A stretch of DNA of 64,000 nt from UBA5793 sp040255465 (GCA_040255465.1 JBDZVA010000002.1:310001-374000); one strand, 5' to 3'. Positions 47,058 through 56,603 are shown, counted from the first letter of the stretch. The notes: generated by a model from the sequence alone, not told the origin. Program-made: numbers and translations.

Positions 47058-47720
47058 ATGGATGAAGAAGTCGTGCCGATAGACTGGTCGCTGGCGGAGA
47101 TTGCCGATGCGCTCGCGATGGGCCTGGCGCAACAGTCGGAGGCCGACCGCCGGGCCCAGGCCGTTCGGGGCCTCGACAGCCTGAGCGAACTCCGGATGCA
47201 CGCGGTTATGGAGTCCATCCTCCAATCCGCCGGCTTTGGGGTCCACCGCGAGCAACGCTACCCCGTCGCCCGGGGCCGACGCCGCCGATCCGAAGGCGAG
47301 CGCTGCGACTTCGTGCTGACCCCGCCCGGCCGCCCGCTGGCCGAGGAGGAAGCGGCGACCACGCTGTTTGCGCCGCCTCAATCCATCGAACCGGCTCAAG
47401 CGATGTGGCTGGAAGTCAAGGTCGTCGCCCAATTCACCGAGGAAGGGGCGAATGTCGCCTACGCCTCCGCCCTCCAGCACCCCGTTCGTCGAGACGTCGC
47501 CAAACTGGCCCGCGAAGAACAGATCCGCCATGCAGCCGTCCTGCTGGTGCTCTTCACGGCCGACCAGCGCACGGCTATCCATGATCTGGGCGTCTGGCAG
47601 ACGCGATGCGCCGAACGCAGCCTGCCGGTTCAAGCCCCGTACTTGCGACACGTCGACATCGTGGACCGGCTGGGAAACGGGTGTTGCACCATCGCATTGT
47701 TTCGCATCAAGGGCTGGTAG
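47058..47720 (+). CDS. PD-(D/E)XK-like protein, unknown
   Basis: The 220-residue protein has no signal peptide. Glu52 lies in a helix (MHAVMESILQ), Asp84 in RCDFVL and Glu119-x-Lys121 in MWLEVKVV: a spacing that fits the restriction-endonuclease-like (PD-(D/E)XK) core. A large acidic and Pro-rich turn separates the D and ExK strands. No cognate methylase or helicase is near. The ATG is 58 bases from the HDAC-like ATG on the other strand. Function is unknown; nuclease activity is only inferred. Confidence 0.5.
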   Translation: MDEEVVPIDWSLAEIADALAMGLAQQSEADRRAQAVRGLDSLSELRMHAVMESILQSAGFGVHREQRYPVARGRRRRSEGERCDFVLTPPGRPLAEEEAATTLFAPPQSIEPAQAMWLEVKVVAQFTEEGANVAYASALQHPVRRDVAKLAREEQIRHAAVLLVLFTADQRTAIHDLGVWQTRCAERSLPVQAPYLRHVDIVDRLGNGCCTIALFRIKGW

Positions 47721-47820
47721 TGATCGCCGGCAAGTCGCGCCCGCCCCATTCCCGATATGATCTGATTCAGGCCGCCATCGCGTCGGCGTACGACCGGGAT
47801 GGCCATCGAGGTTTATTGGC

Positions 47821-48954
47821 ATGAAAGCGGAGTCGATCGTGAAGACATGGAAGAATCGAGTGTGCCCGGTGGTGGTCCTGCTCTGCCTGGCCTTGTGCGC
47901 CCCCGTCGCGCGTGCCCAGGAGCGATCCGCTGATGAGATCCTCGCCGAACTCAACAGCCTGAGCATGCCGCCCTACGACGTCAACCGGGACACGCCCAAC
48001 ACCGACTACCGCGAGCAGTTCCTCAAGAAACGCCACGAGATCACGAACCACCGCGCCGATCTCATTGGCGAACTGTACCGCACTCATCCCGATCACCCGA
48101 GCGTTGCCGACTTCCTGCCCGAGCGCTGGGAGACGATGTTCAACCTCCGAGAAGATTACGAAGGCGTCCTCAACGAAACGCAGGATCTCCTCAAGGCCCG
48201 GCCGGACCATCCCATCGCCCGCTACATCTGGCAGTGGCGCGCCATGAGCGCGATGATGTATTACACACGCGGCGACTCCTATGACCCGCAGAAGATGCTC
48301 GCCGCGATCGAGGATTTCATCAAGCGCTACCACGACGATCCGCAGGGATCGATGATGCTCTACGAAGCGGCCTCCTTCCATCTGCGCGACGCGGAGAAAT
48401 CCGTCGCCATCCTGCGCCGCATCGTCGCCGACTGGCCCAAGTCCGGAGCCGCACGCGAGGCGCGCTGGAAACTCCGCCAGGCGGATGGCATCGGCAAACC
48501 ATTCGAACTCGATTTCACCGATGCCATCAACGGCAGCGAGGTTTCAATCAAGACGCTGCGCGGCAAGATTGTGGTCATCGATTTCTGGGCCACCTGGTGC
48601 CCGCCGTGCGTTGAAGAGATGCCCCGACTCAAAGACCTCTACGCCAAATGGAAATCGCAGGGCGTCGAGTTCATCGGCGTCAGCCTCGATGCACCCGAGG
48701 CTGATCGCGGTCTTGAGCAACTCAAGGCTTTTGTCCGTGAGCACGACATCACCTGGCCCCAGTACTACCAGGGCCAGGGATGGCAGAGCGAATTCTCATC
48801 CGGCTGGGGTGTCGACAGCCTTCCCTGTGTCTTCGTGGTCGACCACGAGGGCAATCTGGCCGCCTGCAAAGTCGGCGACAAACTTGAAGAAACCGTCGAG
48901 GCTCTCATCGCCAAGCGGGATGCAAAGGCCGCAGCAGTCGACGCCGGAGGTTGA
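47821..48954 (+). CDS. TlpA/thioredoxin-like redox protein with N-terminal helical repeats
   Basis: The 377-residue exported protein has a signal peptide (about 1-32, ending ARA-Q), an all-helical TPR-like region (40-220), and a C-terminal TlpA/AhpC-TSA-type thioredoxin domain with WCPPC near residue 260 and a cis-Pro region DSLPCVF. It probably reduces or exchanges disulfides in the periplasm, perhaps during cytochrome maturation. The cis-Pro position is preceded by Leu, with Pro-Cys next, which is slightly unusual. Upstream PD-(D/E)XK gene is 100 bases away. Confidence 0.82.
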   Translation: MKAESIVKTWKNRVCPVVVLLCLALCAPVARAQERSADEILAELNSLSMPPYDVNRDTPNTDYREQFLKKRHEITNHRADLIGELYRTHPDHPSVADFLPERWETMFNLREDYEGVLNETQDLLKARPDHPIARYIWQWRAMSAMMYYTRGDSYDPQKMLAAIEDFIKRYHDDPQGSMMLYEAASFHLRDAEKSVAILRRIVADWPKSGAAREARWKLRQADGIGKPFELDFTDAINGSEVSIKTLRGKIVVIDFWATWCPPCVEEMPRLKDLYAKWKSQGVEFIGVSLDAPEADRGLEQLKAFVREHDITWPQYYQGQGWQSEFSSGWGVDSLPCVFVVDHEGNLAACKVGDKLEETVEALIAKRDAKAAAVDAGG

Positions 48955-48964
48955 GCCGCCCGTA

Positions 48965-48994
48965 GGCCGGGTCAAGGCTTGGCACAGACCCGGC
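48965..48994. repeat. GGCCGGGTC...GACCCGGC hairpin repeat, copy 3
   Basis: GCCGGGTC and GACCCGGC pair perfectly around a 13-base loop, giving an 8-bp stem just after the TlpA stop. The unit is the same family as at 39200 and 39630 and may also act as a terminator. Confidence 0.8.
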
Positions 48995-49043
48995 GTTTGA
49001 GCGATCGAGATTTCCACGTCGCGGCCCGTACGCAACAATCTCC

Positions 49044-50189
49044 CTACGCACCAGCCATCACGCGCTCGATAACATCCACCGCTTCCCGATCGGGATGATG
49101 TCCCTCGAACATCGAACGGATCTCCACAAACGCATCGCGCTGCGCGTCCTGCGCTGCCGCATCCGTCAGCACCTGCGTCAGCGCCTCGGCGATCGGCTCA
49201 TCCGATCCAAAGTGGGGGATGAACTCCGGCACGACCCGTCGCCCCGCGACGATGTTGGGCAGCGCCCGCAGCGGTGATTGCACCAGCCAACGGCCAATGA
49301 GCAGCCACGGCAGCAGTGCGGTGCGGAACATCGCCACGAGCGGAACGCCGTGCCGCACCACGTTGAGCGTTGCCGTGCCCGAGCACACCAGCGCCGCATC
49401 CGCCCACTCCAGCGTCTCATGCAGTCGATCGACTTCAATCGTGATGAAGCGCGGCAGCGCGGCGATCACCTCGCGCGCCAGCCCCGCCGCCTTGGCATCG
49501 GCGCTGATGATCCGCACCGCCATGTCGGGATACTGCGACCGGCGGATCCCATCCACGATCGCGATCATCGACGGCAGGTTCCGCCGAATCTCCGACGGCC
49601 GCGAACCGGGAAGCAGCGCGATCCGCGGCAGTCCTTGGTCATCTTCTTCCTCCTGTTCTTCTTCGCCCTCAGCCGGTTCCACAGGCGCCGGCAGCGGTTC
49701 ATTCATCACCGGGTGCCCGATGAACGTCGCCGGCACGCCGCGCGATGAAAAGTATTCCTCTTCAAAGGGCAGCAGGCCCAGCACATGGTCCGTCAGTCGT
49801 TTCAGTTTGTTGATCCGCCATGGACCCCACGCCCAGATCTGCGGCCCCACGAGATGCACAATTCGGCACCCCGCCCGGCGCGTGATCTTGCAGATCGGAA
49901 AATTCGCCGCCGGCGAATCCACGGGAATGTGCAGGCTCACCGGATGACTGTCCAGCCATCGGCTCATCCGTCCATTCAGCCGCCAGTGCTCGACGATCTT
50001 CCCCAGCGAGCCAGCTCCCATCACCGCATCGGCTCCGGTGGACTCAACAATCGTCGCGCCGGCCGCCCGCATCTTCGGCCCGCCCCAGGCATACACCTCA
50101 ACCTCCGGCCGCCGCCGACGCAACTCCGCGATCACCGGCGCCGCATGCGCATCGCCGCTGGGCTCGAAGGCCGTAAACAAAACGCGCAT
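49044..50189 (-). CDS. lpxB: lipid-A-disaccharide synthase
   Basis: The 381-residue glycosyltransferase joins UDP-diacylglucosamine and lipid X to make the lipid A disaccharide, at the inner face of the inner membrane. Family blocks are MRVLFTAFEPSGD, HIPVDSPAANF, IVHLVGPQIWAWG, FIGHPVMNE, LLPGSRPSEI and CSGTATLNVV. A Glu-rich insertion (EGEEEQEEEDDQ) lies before the PGSR block. ATG at 50189 starts the conserved fold; an ATG at 50219 would add ten residues. The gene implies that the organism can make lipid A. No other lpx gene is beside it. Confidence 0.92.
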   Translation of the reverse strand: MRVLFTAFEPSGDAHAAPVIAELRRRRPEVEVYAWGGPKMRAAGATIVESTGADAVMGAGSLGKIVEHWRLNGRMSRWLDSHPVSLHIPVDSPAANFPICKITRRAGCRIVHLVGPQIWAWGPWRINKLKRLTDHVLGLLPFEEEYFSSRGVPATFIGHPVMNEPLPAPVEPAEGEEEQEEEDDQGLPRIALLPGSRPSEIRRNLPSMIAIVDGIRRSQYPDMAVRIISADAKAAGLAREVIAALPRFITIEVDRLHETLEWADAALVCSGTATLNVVRHGVPLVAMFRTALLPWLLIGRWLVQSPLRALPNIVAGRRVVPEFIPHFGSDEPIAEALTQVLTDAAAQDAQRDAFVEIRSMFEGHHPDREAVDVIERVMAGA

Positions 50190-50293
50190 AGGGTGAGCAG
50201 GGGAGGCAGGCACGGCCATATCGCAGCCGGTCCAATGCTCGAAGTCAACTCCAAGCGCCAATTGGCGTGCTCAATGGTGTAGCATTCAGGTGC

Positions 50294-51406
50294 ATGCGAC
50301 CTTCACTTCTCATCGCCAATGGCATCATTTTGGCCGCGGCTCTGCTCTGGCTGCTCATCCTCGCCATCTCGGTCATGCAACCCTACCGGGCCGCGCCAGT
50401 CGTCGCCGCCGAAGCACGCGTCGATACGCCCGCCACGACCTCCGAACTTCGTCGAGGCTGGTACGGCTGTGTGCTGCGTCTCGATGGCTCTCACGAAGTG
50501 AGCCAGTTCGATCAGGCCATTGACGAGATCGCCGCCATGCACGCCAACAGCGTGCTTCTCGAAGTGCCGCTGCTCCAGGACAACCCCGAATCCACCGAAC
50601 TTTCCCTCGAAGGTCTCGAATGCCCGCTGCTGACCGATCTTGTCTCCGTCATCCATCATGCGCAAGAACGCGGCCTGGGCGTCGTGCTCGTGCCCACGAT
50701 CGTCTTCCACGAGGTCAAAGCGAGCCAGTCACGCTCGCGATTCGCCCCTGCCGATTGGGACCGATGGTGGGTCAGTTACGAGAGCGCGATACTCAAACTC
50801 GCCGAACTCGCGCAATCGAGCGGCGTCGAAGTCTTCGCCGTCGGCAGTGAGCTGAGCGAATCCGAGATCATGACCACCCAGTGGATGAGACTCGTCTCGC
50901 AGGTGCGCAGCCGTTTCGGCGGACTCGTGATGTACAACGCCCAGTGGGAGCGCGCCACCCGCGTTGGCTTCTGGGAACACGTCGACATCATCGGCGTCAG
51001 CGCCTGGTTCCCGCTGATCAGAGGCGAAGACCAGTCGCTCGAATCGCTCGAAGGCATCTGGAAACAGGCGCTCGAAGAAGTCGACCTGCTCGCCACCAGG
51101 TCCGATCGCCCGGTTCTTTTCACCGCCGTCGGCTATCCAAGTCGCGCCAAGGGTCTCGCCGAACCCTGGGACGCCGGCCAACCCATTTCAGAAACCGCGG
51201 ATGAAAGGGTGCAGGCCGACGCCCTCAGCGCCTTCCTGCGCCGCTTCGAAGCCGTCGATCCCCGCTACCCACGTCACGCCGGCTTCTTCGTCTACCGCTG
51301 GGGCGCCGGCAACGACGACTCCGATCCCACCTCGCACATCATTGAAGGCAAGCAGGCCGAAGCAATCGTGCGCGATGCGCTGGGCCGCCTGACACAACGA
51401 AAATGA
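50294..51406 (+). CDS. membrane-anchored GH113-like TIM-barrel protein with a missing catalytic Glu
   Basis: The 370-residue protein has an N-terminal membrane helix (about 8-29) and then a TIM-barrel resembling glycoside hydrolase family 113 (beta-mannanase type). VGSELSE carries the likely acid/base Glu186. The later FTAVGYPS block corresponds to FTEVGY in the family, but residue 278 is Ala where the nucleophile Glu is expected. The enzyme may thus be inactive or use another residue. ATG at 50294 is preferred; the frame extends 9 codons upstream. It is divergent from lpxB by 104 bases. Confidence 0.65.
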   Translation: MRPSLLIANGIILAAALLWLLILAISVMQPYRAAPVVAAEARVDTPATTSELRRGWYGCVLRLDGSHEVSQFDQAIDEIAAMHANSVLLEVPLLQDNPESTELSLEGLECPLLTDLVSVIHHAQERGLGVVLVPTIVFHEVKASQSRSRFAPADWDRWWVSYESAILKLAELAQSSGVEVFAVGSELSESEIMTTQWMRLVSQVRSRFGGLVMYNAQWERATRVGFWEHVDIIGVSAWFPLIRGEDQSLESLEGIWKQALEEVDLLATRSDRPVLFTAVGYPSRAKGLAEPWDAGQPISETADERVQADALSAFLRRFEAVDPRYPRHAGFFVYRWGAGNDDSDPTSHIIEGKQAEAIVRDALGRLTQRK

Positions 51407-51412
51407 TCTCAA

Positions 51413-54400
51413 TCAATTCTCGACCGGCACACCCGCACGCGACACCGTCTCCACGATCGGCGCCTCCGCCTCGTCGCCCTCCGAGCCGCCGCCAACCGAC
51501 ACCGTCTCCTCCGCTTCCTTGAGCGCGTCCTTGGAGATGTGCCCGTCGCTGCCGACCTGGTCGAACCGCACCGCCACCCGCCGCGACACGCCGCGCTCCT
51601 GCATCGTCACGCCGTACAACTGGTCGCCCGCCTGCATCGTGCGTTTGTTGTGCGTGATGATGACAAAGTGACTGCGATCGAGGAACGTCTGCAGCACGCC
51701 GCAGAACCGCTCGACATTGGCGTCGTCCAGTGCCGCATCCACTTCGTCCAGCAGGCAGAAGGGGCTCGGCTTGCTCTGGAAGATCGCCATCACCAGCGAC
51801 ACGCTCGTCATCGTCTTCTCACCGCCGCTGAGCAGCTTGATCGAGCGCGGCTCCTTGCCCGGCGGCTTGGCGACGATCTCCACCCCCGATTCGAGCCAGT
51901 CCACCTCGCCCGTCTCTTCGTCAGGGATGAGGTGCATGTCCGCCTTGCCACCGCCGAACACGCGCCGGAACATGCCGTTGGTCCCGGCGAAGTTCTCGCG
52001 GATCGTCTCGAACGTTTCCTTGAACCGCTCGCGACTGAGATTGCTCAGTTCCTCGATGAGTTCGATGAGTTGCTCGCGGGCCGAGTCAAGATCGCCGACC
52101 TGCCGGACCAGATCCTCATTGCGATCGACGAGTTCCTTCTCCTCTTCGATCGCATCCAGATTCACATTGCCCAGCCGCTTGATCGCTCCGCGCAGTTCGT
52201 CGATACGAGTCGCTGCCGCCTCGCGGTCGACCGCCTCCACATCGCCGCCGCTCATCAGTTCACGATACTGCGGATACTCCACGTCCATGTCGAGCATCAG
52301 ATCATCCGTCGCCGACTGCTCCAGATGCTCGCGCTTCACCTCGTTCTCGCGCTTGCTGAGCTCCACGGCGTGGTAGTTCCGCTCGACAATCGACAGCCGC
52401 TGCCGCGCCGCATTGAGTCCATCGCCCAGTTCGACGACATTCGCCTGGCACTGCTCGCGCTGGGCTGAAAGTTCCTCCAGCACGCCTTCCGACTCATCGA
52501 GCGTCTTGACGCACTCTTCGGCTTCGAACACCGCTTCATCAATGACGCGTTCAAACTCGATGATCTTGCTCGTCCGCTGCTTGAGCGCTGCTTCGAGCAT
52601 CGTCCGCTGCCGCTGCTGTTCCTCGACGGCAGACTCCAGTTGCCTTCGCTCGCGGTCCGACGCCGCCAGCCGTTCGCTCGCCTGGCTCGCCTCGACGCGC
52701 CGGTTTGTCAGCGATTCTGCCGCTTCCGCCGCGCCCTGTTCCGCCGCCTCCAGTTGCTCGCGCAGCGCCGCCTGTGCCTTTGCTTCCTCTTCCCGCAATC
52801 GCTGGAGCGAATCGAGATGCTCCTGCTTTTGTGCCCGGCTGGCTGTCAGTTCATCGCGCCGCGCCTGTGCCGCCTTCATCTCCTCATCAAGCCGCTGCCC
52901 ATCGCGCTGCGCCCGCTGACTCTCCGCCTCGAGTCGCTCGACCTCGTGCGACGCCTTGTCGCGCGCGTTGCGCATCTCAAAGAGCCGCTGGCCCAGTTCC
53001 GCGCGCCGCTGATCCAGCGTCGCCGCCTCATCATCAATGGCCGACAGTTCCGCCCGCAGCGAGTCGATCTGCTCCGTCAGCGTTTCAACCTGCTCGGCCA
53101 GGCTGTTCATTTCCACGCGATGCACGATCAATCCCGCGCCCGTGCCCTCCGCCGAATTCGGCCCCGCGATGATCCGACCATCGGTCTCCAGCACCGTGCC
53201 GCTCGCCGTGACAAACCGACACTCCCGCATCGGCCCGGCCGCCAGCAGCAGCGCACTGTCCAGCGCGTCCACCACGATCGTCCGCGCAAACAATCGACTC
53301 GCCAGCCCGGACCACTCCTCCGACACCCGCACCACCGACAACAGCGGCCGCGCCCCTTCGATCAGTGGCAGTGGCACTGCGAGCGCCTCCGCCTCCCCGC
53401 CTGGAACGCGCAGCGGCAAAAACGTGATCCGCCCCGCCAGCGTTTCGAGATCCGCCTGCCCGTCGATGACTTCCGTCAGACTGTCAACCACCATCGCCTG
53501 CAGCAGCGACCCCAGCGCCGCTTCGACTGCGGCCGCATGTTCGATATCCGTCTCGATCCCGTCGGCCAGCAATCCGCGCACGAACTGGAATCGCGAACCT
53601 TCATGCCGCTCGCGCAGCACGCCGCGCACTGCTTCGCCGAGTTCGGTCCCGCTTTCGAGCATCTCCTTGAGCGTCCGTCGCCGCGCATCGAGGCCCGCTC
53701 GCTCCTGCTCCAGCGTGCCCAGCGTCTCGCTGAGAGACCGCTGCCGCCCGCTGAGCGTCTGAGCCTGTTGTTCGTGCTGGCTCTGCTGTGCTTCAAGTCC
53801 CTCGACGCTCAGCGCCGCCGCCTCGACGCGCTGCACCGCTTCGCCCGCCTGTTCGCTCAGCGAAAGGAGCCGCGACTCGATCTCGCCGCGCCGTGCTTCG
53901 ATCTGCGCCGCCTGCTGCTCGAGTTCCAAGAGACGATGATCGATCGCCTCAATCGACGCCGACTGCGACACGACCTCGCGCTCGATCCCCGACAGCGTCC
54001 GCTGCATCTCGTTGAGACGCCGGTTCAGTTCGTTCAGTGCCGCATCGCACTCCGCCCGCTTCGCCAGCGCCGCCTCCACAGCCCGCTCGGCGTCGCTTCG
54101 CGCCTTGGCCAGATCCTCGTGCGATCGCTCGTGATCCACCACGCCGCGCCGCAACTGGTCGATCTTCGCATCCAGTTCGCCCAGCCGGCGCTGCTCGGCT
54201 CCGATCTCCGCCTGCGCCTCATCACGGTTGCGGATCGTCATCGCCCGCCGCTGCTCGGCCTGGTCGCGCCTCGCCTGCAACTGCAATCGATCCTGCTCCA
54301 CCTCCGTGCACCGCGTTTGCAGCCGGTCCCGCTCAATGTTCGCATCCTGCCGCGCTTCTTCGAGTTCGTGGACGCGGTCCATCACCTTCGTGCGGTCCGC

Positions 54401-55177
54401 CTCGAGATGGCTCAGCTCCGACGTCAGCCCATCAATCGTCTCGTGCAGCTCGTGGTACAAGTCGAGCATGTGTGCCGCGCGCAGTGCCCGGAACTCATCG
54501 TCGAGTCCCTTGAACGTCCGCGCCTTGGCCGCCTGACCCTTGACGATCCGCAGCCGCCGTTCGGCGTTATCCAGTTGCTCGCGACACCGCGTCAGGTTGA
54601 TTTCCGTTCGTTCCAGTCGGCGCATCGCCTCGATGCGCCGCACCTTGAACTTCGCCACCCCCGCAGCTTCCTCGAAGATCGCCCGCCGCTCGATGGGGTT
54701 GCTCGTGAGCATGGCATCGACCTTGCCCTGCTCGATGATCGAATACGCATCCGCCCCGATCCCCGTATCCAGGAACAGGTCGCGCACATCCTTGAGCCGC
54801 GCCTTGGCGTTGTTGATCAGATACTCGCTCGTCCCGTCGCGATACAGCCGCCGGCCGACATCGACCAGCTCGCTGTCCACCGGCAGCTCGCGCTTGCCCG
54901 TCGCCGCCTCGATCAGCGGGTTCTCAAACGTCAGCACGACCTCGGCCATGTTCATCGAAGGCCGGCTCGTCGTCCCTGCGAATATGACATCCATCATCTG
55001 CTCGCCGCGCAGACTCTTGGCCGACCGCTCGCCCAGAACCCACTTGATGGCGTCCACCACATTGCTCTTGCCGCACCCGTTGGGCCCGACAATACAGGTG
55101 ATGGGATCGTCGAAGCGAAATTCGGTCGCGTCGGCGAAAGACTTGAAACCGTGCAGTTTGAGTCGGGCCAGTCGCAT
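51413..55177 (-). CDS. smc: chromosome segregation SMC protein
   Basis: The 1254-residue protein is full-length SMC, the ATPase core of bacterial condensin. Walker A GPNGCGKSN is at 31-39, followed by a first coiled coil (about 170-500), hinge (about 510-680), second coiled coil (about 680-1030), ABC signature LLSGGEKT and Walker B FCLLDEVDAALDD near residue 1170. It forms rings with ScpA/ScpB, which are not in the window. The last 30 residues are a variable Glu-rich tail. The gene is convergent with the GH113-like gene by 6 bases. Confidence 0.96.
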   Translation of the reverse strand: MRLARLKLHGFKSFADATEFRFDDPITCIVGPNGCGKSNVVDAIKWVLGERSAKSLRGEQMMDVIFAGTTSRPSMNMAEVVLTFENPLIEAATGKRELPVDSELVDVGRRLYRDGTSEYLINNAKARLKDVRDLFLDTGIGADAYSIIEQGKVDAMLTSNPIERRAIFEEAAGVAKFKVRRIEAMRRLERTEINLTRCREQLDNAERRLRIVKGQAAKARTFKGLDDEFRALRAAHMLDLYHELHETIDGLTSELSHLEADRTKVMDRVHELEEARQDANIERDRLQTRCTEVEQDRLQLQARRDQAEQRRAMTIRNRDEAQAEIGAEQRRLGELDAKIDQLRRGVVDHERSHEDLAKARSDAERAVEAALAKRAECDAALNELNRRLNEMQRTLSGIEREVVSQSASIEAIDHRLLELEQQAAQIEARRGEIESRLLSLSEQAGEAVQRVEAAALSVEGLEAQQSQHEQQAQTLSGRQRSLSETLGTLEQERAGLDARRRTLKEMLESGTELGEAVRGVLRERHEGSRFQFVRGLLADGIETDIEHAAAVEAALGSLLQAMVVDSLTEVIDGQADLETLAGRITFLPLRVPGGEAEALAVPLPLIEGARPLLSVVRVSEEWSGLASRLFARTIVVDALDSALLLAAGPMRECRFVTASGTVLETDGRIIAGPNSAEGTGAGLIVHRVEMNSLAEQVETLTEQIDSLRAELSAIDDEAATLDQRRAELGQRLFEMRNARDKASHEVERLEAESQRAQRDGQRLDEEMKAAQARRDELTASRAQKQEHLDSLQRLREEEAKAQAALREQLEAAEQGAAEAAESLTNRRVEASQASERLAASDRERRQLESAVEEQQRQRTMLEAALKQRTSKIIEFERVIDEAVFEAEECVKTLDESEGVLEELSAQREQCQANVVELGDGLNAARQRLSIVERNYHAVELSKRENEVKREHLEQSATDDLMLDMDVEYPQYRELMSGGDVEAVDREAAATRIDELRGAIKRLGNVNLDAIEEEKELVDRNEDLVRQVGDLDSAREQLIELIEELSNLSRERFKETFETIRENFAGTNGMFRRVFGGGKADMHLIPDEETGEVDWLESGVEIVAKPPGKEPRSIKLLSGGEKTMTSVSLVMAIFQSKPSPFCLLDEVDAALDDANVERFCGVLQTFLDRSHFVIITHNKRTMQAGDQLYGVTMQERGVSRRVAVRFDQVGSDGHISKDALKEAEETVSVGGGSEGDEAEAPIVETVSRAGVPVEN

Positions 55178-55552
55178 GATTCGGGCAAGACCTCCATGTC
55201 CAACCGTCGGCCGTTCAAGGACTTACGGAATGGGACGCCTGCGGCAACTCCACCGCCAGCCCACCCCGCGGCGGGATGTTGAGCCACACAGCATATGGTA
55301 TCGGCCCATGGGCGTTCCACAACGCAAAAAGCGTCTTTCCTCCCTGCTCCGGCTCTGCCTTCCATAGATCGAGCTCGAATGGCGCTGGGCCCCAGGGGGT
55401 CAGGGCAATCGCAAACCCGACGCCCGACCGTAGGGTCCGCCGTGCGGACCACGCGCGTGCAAACGCTCAAGCCGTGCCATGAAGCGTCCGTGACCAAGGC
55501 CGCTTCGATGCCCCGCGACAACTCGATACAATGTTGCAATCTTGGAGGAACC
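55178..55552. other. intergenic region with a REP copy
   Basis: No gene was found between the smc start and the small membrane protein gene. Part of it must hold the smc promoter. A palindromic REP copy lies at 55430-55453; nothing else distinct was seen. Confidence 0.6.
55430..55453. repeat. REP-like palindrome, copy 1
   Basis: The core GGTCCGCCGTGCGGACC is a near-perfect palindrome, preceded by GTAG and followed by ACG. It is identical to the copy at 55930-55953 and matches an inverted copy at 56673-56696. The RAYT transposase gene lies between the second and third copies. Confidence 0.88.
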
Positions 55553-55915
55553 ATGATTCCGCCTGAGATCCAAGGTGGCCCGCTTGACTTTCTAGATCCC
55601 ATCGTTGTGGGAATGGGGCTGGGCTGGTACGCACCTCTGTTGTGGGGGCTCCTAGCCAACTTGATCGCGTTGGCTGGTCATTACCTTGTCGAACGAGAAA
55701 TCGTTCCAAAGCTCTGCTTTTGGACGACTGCCGCAGTGCTAGGTCTGCTGACGATCCACTTCATCGAATTGTGGTTCCTCGTTCGTCATGCCATCTACGC
55801 AGACATTGATTTCGGCCCGCACTTTCTATTCGTCTATGCGGAGGGAGTGCTGTGTGCGCTTGCATGGAGCATTCTGTTGATGGACAGCCCGAAGCTAGTC
55901 TCATGGGGTTCATAG
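55553..55915 (+). CDS. small membrane protein, unknown
   Basis: The 120-residue protein has about three hydrophobic segments (roughly 17-40, 50-75 and 88-110) with short charged turns and an N-terminal MIPPEIQGG. The ATG is well supported by CTTGGAGGAA just upstream. Composition is less GC-rich than neighbouring genes. It lies between two identical REP-like copies exactly 500 bases apart, so it may have been carried in with the repeat/RAYT locus. I do not recognise the family. Confidence 0.6.
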   Translation: MIPPEIQGGPLDFLDPIVVGMGLGWYAPLLWGLLANLIALAGHYLVEREIVPKLCFWTTAAVLGLLTIHFIELWFLVRHAIYADIDFGPHFLFVYAEGVLCALAWSILLMDSPKLVSWGS

Positions 55916-55929
55916 CAAGCCGGTAGTTC

Positions 55930-55953
55930 GTAGGGTCCGCCGTGCGGACCACG
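55930..55953. repeat. REP-like palindrome, copy 2
   Basis: Identical in sequence and orientation to the copy at 55430. It lies 15 bases downstream of the small membrane protein stop and 74 bases from the 3' end of the RAYT gene. Confidence 0.88.
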
Positions 55954-56027
55954 AACGTGCAACCACGCCCATCGGTGCTAATGCCCTGTAACATGAAATC
56001 CACCACGCGGGTCATTCGACCGCGTCC

Positions 56028-56603
56028 CTACTCCGGTGCGGTATCGAGTGCTCGCACGTGCTCTGGAACTCCAACCCTCTTGTTACCGCATCGACAGCAC
56101 CAGTCCTGTTGGTACGAACCGCGCGCCGCAAAGCGATGGAACGTCGAATGCGGCCACAAATGCGGACACTGCACGAGCCCATGTTTGACAGGGTTGAAAT
56201 GGATGTAGTCGAGATGAGCGGTGAGGTCATCCTCGTCTCGGATGGAGTGCTCCCAGAAACGACGTTGCCAGACGCCGAGGCGGCGATGTCGCAATTGCGA
56301 AACGCTTGGTCGCGTTTGTCGCTCACCGATGGCGACCCACGATTGCGAGAACGTTCGCTTGATGTAGCTCCATCGCTTCGAGTAATCAGCGTCTCCGGCC
56401 GGTAGCGTCCAGATCGTGTGAAGGTGATCGGGCAGAAGAACCATGGCCACGATTGTGAATGGCCAACGCTGCCTGCACTCAGAGATCGATTGTCGAAGCA
56501 GCCGACGCGCAGAGTGTCCAACCAGAACTGCTCGCCGGCGCGCGGTTACGACAGTAAAGAAATACATACCGCCCGCGAAACGTGCTCGTCGATAGTTCGG
56601 CAT
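56028..56603 (-). CDS. REP-associated tyrosine transposase (RAYT, TnpA_REP)
   Basis: The 191-residue protein is a Y1-type HUH relative. It opens with MPNYRRARFAGGMYFFTVVT, has the HxH-like LLPDHLHTIW metal motif and the catalytic Tyr in HLDYIHFNPVKHGL. RAYTs bind and mobilise cognate REP palindromes; here identical palindromes stand on both sides, in opposed orientation. ATG at 56603 is used because it begins the family sequence; an upstream frame runs through the third palindrome and is not coding. Length is complete, so the enzyme could be active. Confidence 0.88.
   Translation of the reverse strand: MPNYRRARFAGGMYFFTVVTARRRAVLVGHSARRLLRQSISECRQRWPFTIVAMVLLPDHLHTIWTLPAGDADYSKRWSYIKRTFSQSWVAIGERQTRPSVSQLRHRRLGVWQRRFWEHSIRDEDDLTAHLDYIHFNPVKHGLVQCPHLWPHSTFHRFAARGSYQQDWCCRCGNKRVGVPEHVRALDTAPE

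Noticed and set aside
51413..55282. Very long open frame on the plus strand opposite smc (up to 880 codons)
   Set aside because: It is rich in Arg, Leu and Pro, as the antisense of GC-rich coiled-coil sequence gives, has no ribosome site and no family motif, whereas the minus-strand frame is unmistakable SMC.
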